A DNA stretch of 6,755 nucleotides from an uncultured Elusimicrobium sp. (GCA_902787065.1 CADAFA010000039.1:1-6755), one strand, 5' to 3'. Numbered from the stretch's first letter, positions 1-6,744 are shown. Notes: a model not told the origin generated them from the sequence alone. Numbers and translations are program-made.

Positions 1-63
1 TATAAAAACCTAAAAAAATATGCGGACAAAAATATCCCGCCAATTCCGGAAGGTTATATTTAA
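1..63 (+). CDS. 3' end of an unidentified upstream gene (partial)
   Basis: Frame 1 is open from the first base to a TAA at 61-63 and reads YKNLKKYADKNIPPIPEGYI, then stop. The mixture of Lys, charged residues and Pro looks like a real protein C-terminus, and a terminator-like hairpin follows about 30 bases later, as expected at a gene end. Twenty residues are too few to name a family. It lies on the same strand as sprA but appears separated from it by the hairpin and a new promoter. Confidence 0.6.
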   Translation, partial: YKNLKKYADKNIPPIPEGYI

Positions 64-93
64 AATATAATTTTTACACTATACAATCAATAT

Positions 94-116
94 CCCTAAA
101 ATTAGGGCTATTTTTT
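94..116 (+). terminator. Probable rho-independent terminator of the upstream gene
   Basis: CCCTA (94-98) pairs with TAGGG (103-107) around a 4-nt loop, followed after CTA by six T residues (111-116). The stem is short (5 bp, 3 G-C pairs) but the T-run is good and the position, 30 nt after the stop at 61-63, is right. The right arm can alternatively pair with 154-168 (see the inverted repeat entry), which would break this hairpin. Confidence 0.5.
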
Positions 117-168
117 GTTTACCGTAATGAAAATCATTAAATAATTAACATATATAGCCCATAATTTT
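98..168. repeat. Imperfect inverted repeat around the sprA control region
   Basis: AAAATTAGGGCTAT (98-111) is complementary to ATAGCCC-A-TAATTTT (154-168): 14 pairs with one bulged A at 161. The left arm includes the 3' arm of the terminator hairpin and the first T of its T-run. The right arm fills the spacer of the sprA promoter. In a read-through RNA the pairing would compete with the terminator; in DNA it could be a binding site. Much of it is A/T, so chance is possible, but the GGGC/GCCC core is notable. Confidence 0.3.
125..139. promoter_or_regulatory. Fur-box-like operator
   Basis: TAATGAAAATCATTA is a 15-base near-perfect palindrome (TAATGA/TCATTA). It matches the core of the classical Fur box (TAATGATAATCATTA) at 14 of 15 positions, and the full 19-base consensus at 14 of 19. 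It ends 5 bp upstream of the predicted -35 of sprA, where a bound repressor could block RNA polymerase. The inference is iron-responsive control of the sprA-comF unit. The AT-rich setting raises the chance of a random match, and a Fur-family relative such as Zur or PerR is also possible. Confidence 0.42.
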
Positions 169-173
169 ATATT
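145..173 (+). promoter_or_regulatory. Predicted sigma70-type promoter of sprA-comF
   Basis: TTAACA (145-150) matches the -35 consensus at 5 of 6 positions, and TATATT (168-173) matches the -10 consensus at 4-5 of 6, with an exact 17-bp spacer. The start site would fall near 180-181, leaving an 8-9 nt leader before the ATG at 189. The whole tract is AT-rich, so individual hexamers carry limited weight; the combined spacing and position are the support. Confidence 0.5.
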
Positions 174-188
174 ATATATATAAGCACT

Positions 189-3100
189 ATGCTTAAAAGA
201 TTTTTTACAATTGTTTTGCTAGTGTCTATGTTTTTTAATGCCTCTGGCACGGAAATTTTAGCTGCTGAGGTAGCGTCTTTTAATTCCAAAAAATTACAAA
301 CAGAAGAACCACCTAAAAACTTACTTGAAAGTTTTGGCAAAAAAGAGCGTTTTAAACTATTTGAACCTGCCCGCTACGGTTTTTTGAATGAGGAAAATGC
401 CCAGCAAATGCTCCCGCAATCCCAAGATACTGATGAAGAGGGGGAGGAAGAATATTTTAATTATTCTCGGGCTTATCTTGAAAATATTATTGCCGAAACA
501 GAAGGAGCTATAGAATTAAGAGGAAAAACAACCGAATATATTGAAATTTTAAACCCATCTCTCTTGTTACCTATTTACGGAACTACAATTTCAATGACGG
601 GGCGCAAAACTTTCGGCCTCAAATATAATGCAAAAAAATATAATGTAAAATCTACTACTAATAACAGGGATCTGAACGAAGTCGTTTTTGATCAAGAAAT
701 GCAATTAAAAGTTCAGGGTAAAGTTAGTAATAGGATTTTCGTTGATATTGACTATGATGACCAAAGGCCGGATTCCCAAAATATAGCAATATCCTATAAG
801 GGTAAACAAGGCGAACTCGTTCAAAGTGTAGATTTTGGTGACATAACCCTATCTTTACCTGCAACACAATTCCTATCTTACTCAAAGCAAGTTTTCGGTG
901 CTAAAATGCACTTACAGCATAAGGACGCAAATTTATATTTAATCGGTAGCCAAAGTAAAGGTGATTCAAAAACCAAACAATTTAAAGGTAACAGCGTATT
1001 TGAAACGGTAAATATTAAAGACTTAAATTATATCCGCCGCACCTATTATAGTTTAGAATTTCCTGATTCTGTGTTGTCAGGATGGGATATCGTAAGCAGT
1101 TCGATGGAAGTTTATTTAAATGACCATACAAATACCGGTTACCAAATCGCAATGCAGGCAGCAGATTATAAAACCTGTGCGAATTACCCAGGCACAGGGG
1201 GTGATGCTCCTTTTAAATTGCTTACTGAAGGTGTTGATTATACTTTTGACATAAACAAAAAAATGCTTATTTTTAATAGGCAGCTCTCCGCTGCAGATGT
1301 TGTAGCGGTAAATTTTAAAAATACATCAGGGCAACAGGCAACGGATATTTGCGGTATTCCCGTTTTAATTAAAACCCAAGATGACCGCCCTCTAGAAAGC
1401 CCTACCGATGAAGGCAGTTATAAACTTGAAATAAAACGTTATTATAATATAGGCACCAAACAATTATCCCGGGATAATGGTACAGGGAACTTTATTTTAA
1501 AATTGCTTGAATCGGACGGGGCTGAAGTTTGCACTTCAACCCCAACACCTGCTTACTGCCCAAGCCCTTTACAAGTAGATTATGATAAAGGTGTTTTTTA
1601 TATTAAAGAAAGATTCCCTGATGACGGCTTATACAACACTACCCCTGTATCTGCGACAAATCGTTACTTTTTTGTACAGTTTAATTCCACAGTAAAAACT
1701 TATTTTTTGGAACCGGATATAGTTGTCCAGTCTGAAACGGTTAAAGTTAACGGGGCAACTATGGCCCGTAATAAAGATTATTATGTTGATTATACCTCCG
1801 GTTATTTAACTTTTTATAACAGGGATTTAATCGGTGATAACAGTATAATAAATGTTGACTATGAAGTTTCAAATGAATCAAAAGACAGTATGCTTTTGGG
1901 CGGGCGTTTGAGCTATGATTTTACAAAAAATATCAGCATAGGGGCTTCAATTTTGCATGATTCAAATACAAAACCCAAAACAGTACCGCAAATTGGAGAT
2001 TTATCAACATCCCTTACAACTATGGAAGCTGATGCCAGAATTAAAGATTTACAAATCACAGATGGTCTTAAAATATCTGCCGGTACTGAAGTGGCAAAAA
2101 GTAAAAAAGATAATAACCTCTTTGGTTATGCCATGATTGAAAACATGCAGGAAGTTAAAGAAAGGGTAAGCGCATCAACAATTTACAGTGATTGGAAAAT
2201 AGCCTCCAACCCCACGGCAGGAACCTCCTATTTTAGAAGTATAAATTGGGACTCTCAAGAAGTACCCATGTTGGAAATAAACCCTAATGCTATTGCAAAT
2301 TCGAATGAAAAACAAAATGTCCTGGTTATAAACTATGATTTCACAGGCTTGCCGGCTGACAGGAATGAAGTTTCTATAGCTTTTCCGATAAACAATACAG
2401 GTACAGATTTTACAAATAAAACTTTGATTGAACTTACTGCCCTAGGTGAAATCGATGGGCCGGCTTTAAATATTTCCTTTGGTACTATGGATGAAATGTC
2501 GGATAATTATACTGATTTAGCTGGTTTTGAACCTTCGCAGATGTTCCCAACCTGTAGTAAATATTATATCCCCGGTGGCACAGCTGTCCCTAAAACCGAA
2601 GATTTACGATGTACTGGCCAGTTAACTATCAGCGAAGATAAAGGTTGGATATTCGTAGACCCTGATGGTACACCAAATTATTATAATCCTTTTGCACATA
2701 ACATTTATAATCCTTTACCGCAACCCAACGGTATAATTGATACACAAGATTTAAATGATAACGGTATTTTAGATACTTTCTCATTATTATCTAAACATAT
2801 GGATCCTAATACCGGCGGTAATTTCGGCTTTGCCGGAACGCCAATTTTAAACCCAGGCGGTTTACCGGAAGACGAATTATTAACCAATACTACTTGGAAA
2901 ACTTTCCCCTTACAAGTGGATTTAGATTCTAATAGATGGTCCTCTATTCAACAGATGCGTATAACTTTGAAAAGAGGGGGCAAAGATAAAGGTACAATTA
3001 AAATTGCAAATTTAACCGTTTCAGGTAGCGTATGGCAACCCCTTGACAGTGATGAAACTATCCTTACAACTTATGGTATAAATAACGTTGATAATCCATC

Positions 3101-5585
3101 TACTTACAAACCGATATTTAATGATCCAGGTGATGGGGGGCAAGTTTTCCGCACTTTGTATGGATCTATAAATAATATCAGGGAAGAAGGATCTACAAAC
3201 GTAATGGAACAATCTTTAGCAATGAAATATGATTTTGCATCCGCAAGTACAAATAAGGCAAGTGTACAGAAAAATTTTAATGGTATAGATTTTTCAACTC
3301 ATAAAGAATTTCACTTCCTGTTATATAACCAAAACCCTGCAGATAAAGCTAAATTTTATTTAAGAATTGCAACTGATGATAATAATTACAGTGAGATTGA
3401 AATCCCTCTAGACAGTACTTCTTTCCCTACAAATGAGTGGCGTTTGTACAAATTAAAACTCATTGATTTAAGCGGGGACCATATACCAGATAGGTGGGAA
3501 AATATTTCTTCTTACCCTTCTACTGCTATAAATGAGGGAAATTTAAATTATAAACGCATTGGTATAATTAAAGCAGGTATCCGCCAAGAAGACGGTACCT
3601 CTCAAACAGGGCAAGTCTGGCTTGATGATATATTCCTTGCCAAAGGTGTCGTTTCAGAAGGTGAGGCTTATGAAGCTGATGCAACTATCAAATATCAAGA
3701 TTGGTTTGAAGCAGGGGGTAAAGTTTTATATAAAGATGATTTATTCCAAACCCCGATAACAGTTGCCTCTAAACAAAAAAATAAAGAAGAAAATTACTTT
3801 TTAAAATTTAAAAAGGTTAAATATTTGCCTGTGGAAGCAAATTATTACCGTTCAAATACCGTTACCCCGGACGTCTTAAACCACGATACAACAAATACTG
3901 TCAGCTTACTTGATAAAGGTTCTGTAGAACGCAAAAAAGGTGCGGTTATAGCCCGTTATCAAAACCCAAAACTCCCGCAAATAACTGTTGGTTATAATTT
4001 TAATTCTACAGATTATGATTTACTACAAAGAAAAGATAAAAGCGATAATTACACAGCCGCTATAAATTATTCCCCGCAAAAACAAGGTTTAATTAAAAAT
4101 GTTAATGCCAATGTCGGGCTAACCAGTAATAAAATAAATTATGATAACATCCGCCTGCAAACCCTTGGTTCAAGCACATATAATACGGATGAAAATGTTA
4201 AAAATTACTCTTTAAAATTAAATTTAGTCCCTTGGAAAGGTTCAAGTTTGGTCCCCAGTTATTCTTTAACTACCGCTGATGAAAGCCGCAAATATTATAA
4301 TACGGAAATAAATAATTTTGAAAGCAAAAAATATGCAAAATATGCAGTGGAAAATGTAGGGATTAGTTCTTCCCTTCGCATTAATTCTTGGCTTGTACCT
4401 ACGGCAAGTTATAATGTAAATATAAGGGAAAATAATAATTTATCTAAACTAACTCTATCGGGGCAAAGTATTGATATCGGCCAAGTTAAAAGTATTAACC
4501 GCAGTTCCGAAGGTAATATTTCTTTAACTTTAAGCGGGCGCGATATATTTAAAAATAATAAACTTTTAGCTGCTTTAAGTGTTTCAAATAATTATAAATT
4601 ACAAGACGGTGATGCTTGGGAATATGTTGACAATGATTTTAATGCCCTAGATAAAATTTGGTTACGCGGCTCAATGGGTATTAAATCCCCTTATGCCAGG
4701 CGAACTAATTTGACTTTAAGAAATACTTATACAAATTCACTACGCTGGAATCCGTTTAAAGAATATACCTTTGGGGGCAATTTAATGCCTTTAAATTCAG
4801 TTTCAATAATAAATAACTTTTCTTATGCAACGCAGGAAAATGAAAATTTGGGTTCTTTTTATAAAACAAAAAATACTACTTTACCGGACCTTGTTTTCTT
4901 TATTGATAATTTGGAAAAGTTTTTTGATACTACCCCACGCTATATTTCCGGAACCAATTTAAAAATTAAATATTCCAATATAAAAAGTGAAACAATTAAT
5001 ACCAGTGAAAGTGATAACAAAACCTTTGGCACAGATTTAAGATTTTTATTAATGAATACTTTTGACACAAATTTATCATATACCCAAAGTACAACCGATA
5101 AAGACGATTTAAAAAATGATGTGCCGCTAAGTGCCTATCTAAGACGTGATTTTACGGCACAAACCTCTTTTACTTATAAAAAAATGCGTATAACACCAAA
5201 GTTTACTTATATCTTGGACAGTAAAAAAGAATTAACTAACCAGACACTAGCCATGGTTACACAAGTTAAAGAAACCGTACCTGCCATTACTTTTAAACTT
5301 GACTTCAATTTGCCCCATGGTTTTAAGTTGCCGTTTACTTCAAAACAATATTTAACGACGAACAGGGTAATTTGGACCACCAATTTAAGTTATTCCCGCC
5401 GCCGTGCTTTCACTGTTGATGATAACCGCGATTTACTTGACATAAATACAAATCTTGATTATGAATTTTCAAAAAATATACGTTTTACTTTGAGTGCTGC
5501 ATTTCAAAAATTCAAACATCTTTATATAAAGGAGAATTCTTATACCGCTTATAATATCGGTACTTTAATGACGATACAATTCTAA
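189..5585 (+). CDS. sprA: SprA/Sov-family outer-membrane protein
   Basis: This 1798-residue protein resembles SprA (Sov), which in Bacteroidota forms the giant outer-membrane translocon of the type IX secretion system. Residues 1-25 are a Sec signal peptide (MLKR, hydrophobic core, cleavage near ILA/AE), which supports the ATG at 189. Residues about 125-290 carry the SprA N-terminal pattern: GTTISMTGRKTFGLKY, a beta-rich QGKVSNRIFVDIDYDDQ stretch, then GDITLSLP...VFGAKMHLQ. Beta-rich units around 345-375 and 530-560 (VDYTFDINKKMLIFNR, YYVDYTSGYLTFYNRD) follow. Residues 847-863 form a dockerin-like, possibly Ca-binding loop. A region near 1005-1155 ends in GQVWLDDIFLAKG, like the GEVWVNELRL segment of SprA. 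About 1166-1798 is strand-rich and ends in IQF, as beta-barrel proteins do. Bacteroidota SprA is about 2400 residues, so this is a short form. The family is fairly sure; participation in type IX secretion is not shown, since no other component is in view. There is no Shine-Dalgarno sequence before the ATG. Confidence 0.82.
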   Translation: MLKRFFTIVLLVSMFFNASGTEILAAEVASFNSKKLQTEEPPKNLLESFGKKERFKLFEPARYGFLNEENAQQMLPQSQDTDEEGEEEYFNYSRAYLENIIAETEGAIELRGKTTEYIEILNPSLLLPIYGTTISMTGRKTFGLKYNAKKYNVKSTTNNRDLNEVVFDQEMQLKVQGKVSNRIFVDIDYDDQRPDSQNIAISYKGKQGELVQSVDFGDITLSLPATQFLSYSKQVFGAKMHLQHKDANLYLIGSQSKGDSKTKQFKGNSVFETVNIKDLNYIRRTYYSLEFPDSVLSGWDIVSSSMEVYLNDHTNTGYQIAMQAADYKTCANYPGTGGDAPFKLLTEGVDYTFDINKKMLIFNRQLSAADVVAVNFKNTSGQQATDICGIPVLIKTQDDRPLESPTDEGSYKLEIKRYYNIGTKQLSRDNGTGNFILKLLESDGAEVCTSTPTPAYCPSPLQVDYDKGVFYIKERFPDDGLYNTTPVSATNRYFFVQFNSTVKTYFLEPDIVVQSETVKVNGATMARNKDYYVDYTSGYLTFYNRDLIGDNSIINVDYEVSNESKDSMLLGGRLSYDFTKNISIGASILHDSNTKPKTVPQIGDLSTSLTTMEADARIKDLQITDGLKISAGTEVAKSKKDNNLFGYAMIENMQEVKERVSASTIYSDWKIASNPTAGTSYFRSINWDSQEVPMLEINPNAIANSNEKQNVLVINYDFTGLPADRNEVSIAFPINNTGTDFTNKTLIELTALGEIDGPALNISFGTMDEMSDNYTDLAGFEPSQMFPTCSKYYIPGGTAVPKTEDLRCTGQLTISEDKGWIFVDPDGTPNYYNPFAHNIYNPLPQPNGIIDTQDLNDNGILDTFSLLSKHMDPNTGGNFGFAGTPILNPGGLPEDELLTNTTWKTFPLQVDLDSNRWSSIQQMRITLKRGGKDKGTIKIANLTVSGSVWQPLDSDETILTTYGINNVDNPSTYKPIFNDPGDGGQVFRTLYGSINNIREEGSTNVMEQSLAMKYDFASASTNKASVQKNFNGIDFSTHKEFHFLLYNQNPADKAKFYLRIATDDNNYSEIEIPLDSTSFPTNEWRLYKLKLIDLSGDHIPDRWENISSYPSTAINEGNLNYKRIGIIKAGIRQEDGTSQTGQVWLDDIFLAKGVVSEGEAYEADATIKYQDWFEAGGKVLYKDDLFQTPITVASKQKNKEENYFLKFKKVKYLPVEANYYRSNTVTPDVLNHDTTNTVSLLDKGSVERKKGAVIARYQNPKLPQITVGYNFNSTDYDLLQRKDKSDNYTAAINYSPQKQGLIKNVNANVGLTSNKINYDNIRLQTLGSSTYNTDENVKNYSLKLNLVPWKGSSLVPSYSLTTADESRKYYNTEINNFESKKYAKYAVENVGISSSLRINSWLVPTASYNVNIRENNNLSKLTLSGQSIDIGQVKSINRSSEGNISLTLSGRDIFKNNKLLAALSVSNNYKLQDGDAWEYVDNDFNALDKIWLRGSMGIKSPYARRTNLTLRNTYTNSLRWNPFKEYTFGGNLMPLNSVSIINNFSYATQENENLGSFYKTKNTTLPDLVFFIDNLEKFFDTTPRYISGTNLKIKYSNIKSETINTSESDNKTFGTDLRFLLMNTFDTNLSYTQSTTDKDDLKNDVPLSAYLRRDFTAQTSFTYKKMRITPKFTYILDSKKELTNQTLAMVTQVKETVPAITFKLDFNLPHGFKLPFTSKQYLTTNRVIWTTNLSYSRRRAFTVDDNRDLLDINTNLDYEFSKNIRFTLSAAFQKFKHLYIKENSYTAYNIGTLMTIQF

Positions 5586-5586
5586 T

Positions 5587-6309
5587 ATGAAATACAAAAT
5601 AAAAATTATAATAGATAAAATAGTTAGTTTCTTCCTGCCGCGCACCTGCTTTTGCTGCGGGGTAGATTTGAAAAACAAAACTTTACTTTGTGAAAAGTGT
5701 TTTAAAAAAGTAGAGTTTGTTAAAGGTATGCTTTGCCAACGCTGTGGTGTTCCGCTTAAATCCGGCGGTAAATATTGCTATAATTGCCGAGGGAGCAAAG
5801 CCTCAAAATATAAATGTTCTTTTATACGTTCCGCTTTGCAATTTAATGAACCGACACGCGCCTTAGTCCACGCTTTTAAATATGAAAAATATTTAAATAT
5901 CGCTCCTTATTTTGCCGAAGTTATGTACAGAACATACCGCAAATATCCGGAATATCGCGAAGCTGATTTTTTGGTACCTGTTCCGATATATAAAAGCCGT
6001 CAAAGAAAGCGCGGTTTTAATCAGGCGGAAGTTCTTGCCAAACATTTAGGTAAAATTTGCGGTACGCCTGTTTTAAATGCTTTAGTACGCACAAAAAATA
6101 CCGAAAGCCAAACAAAATTGCCACGCGAACAAAGAAAGGAAAATGTTTTGGGTGCTTTTGCTTTGGCTAAAGGCGTGGAGGTCAAAGGCCAAGCCTTTAT
6201 TTTAATTGACGATGTTTGCACCACATCTGCAACTTTAGAAGAATGTGCACGCGTTTTAAAGGAAGCCGGCGCGCGCGAAGTTTTGGCCTTAACAGCTTTA
6301 AGGGAGTAA
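5587..6309 (+). CDS. comF: ComF family protein (zinc ribbon plus phosphoribosyltransferase fold)
   Basis: This 240-residue cytoplasmic protein has the full ComF layout and usual length. Two N-terminal Cys pairs of pairs can bind zinc: C21/C24 with C35/C38, and C50/C53 with C64/C67. The phosphoribosyltransferase domain follows with ALVHAFKYEKY (92-102), VPVPIYKSRQRKRGFNQAE (130-148), RTKNTESQTKLPREQRKENVLGAF (168-191) and the PRPP-loop motif ILIDDVCTTSAT (205-216). Most relatives have TTGAT or TTGST in the loop, so Ser214 replaces the usual Gly. ComF is required for natural transformation in Bacillus and Haemophilus and acts with the ComFA/PriA-type DNA uptake machinery; many non-competent bacteria also keep it, often named amidophosphoribosyltransferase-like. 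The start is the ATG one base after the sprA stop. There is no ribosome binding site next to it (the nearest AGGAG, about 5531, is over 50 nt upstream), so coupled translation after sprA is likely. Confidence 0.93.
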   Translation: MKYKIKIIIDKIVSFFLPRTCFCCGVDLKNKTLLCEKCFKKVEFVKGMLCQRCGVPLKSGGKYCYNCRGSKASKYKCSFIRSALQFNEPTRALVHAFKYEKYLNIAPYFAEVMYRTYRKYPEYREADFLVPVPIYKSRQRKRGFNQAEVLAKHLGKICGTPVLNALVRTKNTESQTKLPREQRKENVLGAFALAKGVEVKGQAFILIDDVCTTSATLEECARVLKEAGAREVLALTALRE

Positions 6310-6327
6310 AATTTATTTGTTAAAAAA

Positions 6328-6336
6328 TGATATACT
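6328..6336 (+). promoter_or_regulatory. Extended -10 promoter for the downstream RNA
   Basis: TGA-TATACT is an extended -10 element: TGn followed by a hexamer with 5 of 6 matches to TATAAT. No -35 of quality sits 16-18 bp upstream, which extended -10 promoters can tolerate. Transcription would start near 6343. It lies 19 bases after the comF stop with no terminator between, so comF transcripts may also read through. Confidence 0.45.
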
Positions 6337-6342
6337 AAATTT

Positions 6343-6580
6343 AGAGGTAAAATTTTAATGTAGGGTAAATAAAACCCTAAAAAAATTTGATCTGTTTTTG
6401 GGTGTCATTAAGACGGGCTTTTTAAAAAAGCATCTATCCAACCTAAATAAATACAGAACGTTCAGGCACAAGATTGACGGACTAATTACCCGCCGGTTTT
6501 GTGCCGAGCATTTATCGTTTTGATAAATCACGGCTGGCATATTTAGTCTTGGATAGATCTGATTATGTCAGCCGTTTTTT
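6343..6580 (+). ncRNA. Candidate structured non-coding RNA, family not recognised
   Basis: The sequence supports a compact fold. P1, a closing helix, pairs ATCTATCCAA-C-CTAAATA (6432-6449) with TATTTAG-TC-TTGGATAGAT (6540-6558): 17 bp with one small internal loop. P2 pairs 6465-6480 with 6490-6505 (15 of 16 positions, including three G-U) around a 9-nt loop. P3 pairs ATTTATC (6510-6516) with GATAAAT (6522-6528). P4 is the terminator, 6531-6541 with 6564-6574, whose loop contains the 3' arm of P1. In the 5' part, ACCCTA (6374-6379) can pair with TAGGGT (6361-6366), or with TTTTTGGGT (6395-6403) through ACCC-T-AAAAA. The start is inferred from the extended -10 and the end from the T-run. I see no tmRNA, RNase P or SRP signature. 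It could be a stand-alone small RNA, a comF 3'UTR-derived RNA, or a riboswitch-like leader for a gene beyond the window. Confidence 0.5.
6531..6580 (+). terminator. Strong rho-independent terminator
   Basis: CGGCTGGCATA (6531-6541) pairs with TATGTCAGCCG (6564-6574) over 11 bp with a single G-U, immediately followed by six T residues (6575-6580). The loop is unusually long (22 nt) and contains the 3' arm of helix P1. It would end both the small RNA and any read-through from sprA-comF. Confidence 0.75.
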
Positions 6581-6612
6581 ATTTGACTGATTTTAAAAGA
6601 AATTTCCTTATA

Positions 6613-6744
6613 CTCCCCGCCCCTTTGCTTGCAAAGGCGGAGGGATAGAACTTCCGATTGTTTCGCCCTCATTTTTGGTCGTTTAAAAATGGTGGGAGAT
6701 GTCGCGGAGCGACAGAGGGGGCAGTGGGGGTGTAGGGGGTTGGG
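6613..6744. repeat. G+C-rich multi-hairpin element, probably a dispersed palindromic repeat or MITE
   Basis: Composition jumps sharply from AT-rich to G+C-rich near 6613. Three hairpins lie in series: CTTTGC/GCAAAG (6623-6628 with 6631-6636, extendable by CCG/CGG and CTCC/GGG with bulges); CATTTTT/AAAAATG (6670-6676 with 6685-6691, extended by CCC 6666-6668 with GGG 6694-6696); and GTCGC/GCGAC (6701-6705 with 6709-6713). No reading frame is convincing. The overall look is that of dispersed intergenic repeats found in many copies in some gut bacterial genomes. Copy number cannot be judged from one window, and no terminal inverted repeat or target duplication is provable. Confidence 0.5.
6717..6744 (+). 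other. Putative G-quadruplex motif
   Basis: Four G-runs, G5 (6717-6721), G5 (6726-6730), G5 (6735-6739) and G3 (6742-6744), are separated by CAGT, TGTA and TT. This fits the canonical G3+N1-7 pattern, and the first three runs recur exactly every 9 bases. It forms the end of the multi-hairpin element and stands out in an AT-rich genome. Confidence 0.55.

Noticed and set aside
2705..2887. 60-residue minus-strand reading frame
   Set aside because: It lies entirely inside sprA on the opposite strand, has a low-complexity Pro/Ser/Gly/Lys translation and shows no recognisable motif.
3021..3212. 63-residue minus-strand reading frame
   Set aside because: Antisense shadow of sprA with no start signal or family resemblance.
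6021..6224. 67-residue minus-strand reading frame
   Set aside because: Antisense to the conserved phosphoribosyltransferase core of comF, whose coding sense is unambiguous.
6361..6379. TAGGGT/ACCCTA hairpin as the comF terminator
   Set aside because: It is followed by A residues rather than a T-run on the + strand, so it cannot work as a standard rho-independent terminator.
6355..6540. 61-residue minus-strand reading frame after comF
   Set aside because: The bases are better explained by RNA helices P1-P3. The translation has no recognisable motif and the frame has no visible ribosome binding site.
6432..6558. Retron non-coding RNA, with 6432-6441 and 6549-6558 as a1/a2
   Set aside because: A 10-bp inverted repeat flanks hairpins as in retrons, but there is no long msd hairpin, a terminator follows immediately, and no reverse transcriptase gene is in the window.
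6343..6580. Known RNA families: tmRNA, RNase P, SRP RNA, 6S RNA, hammerhead ribozyme
   Set aside because: There is no tRNA-like 3' end, no RNase P or SRP core sequence and no CUGANGA core. 6S was considered because a closing stem, bubble and 3'-side hairpin are present, but the terminator crosses the closing stem and about 90 extra nt lie 5' of it. A covariance search is needed to exclude it fully.
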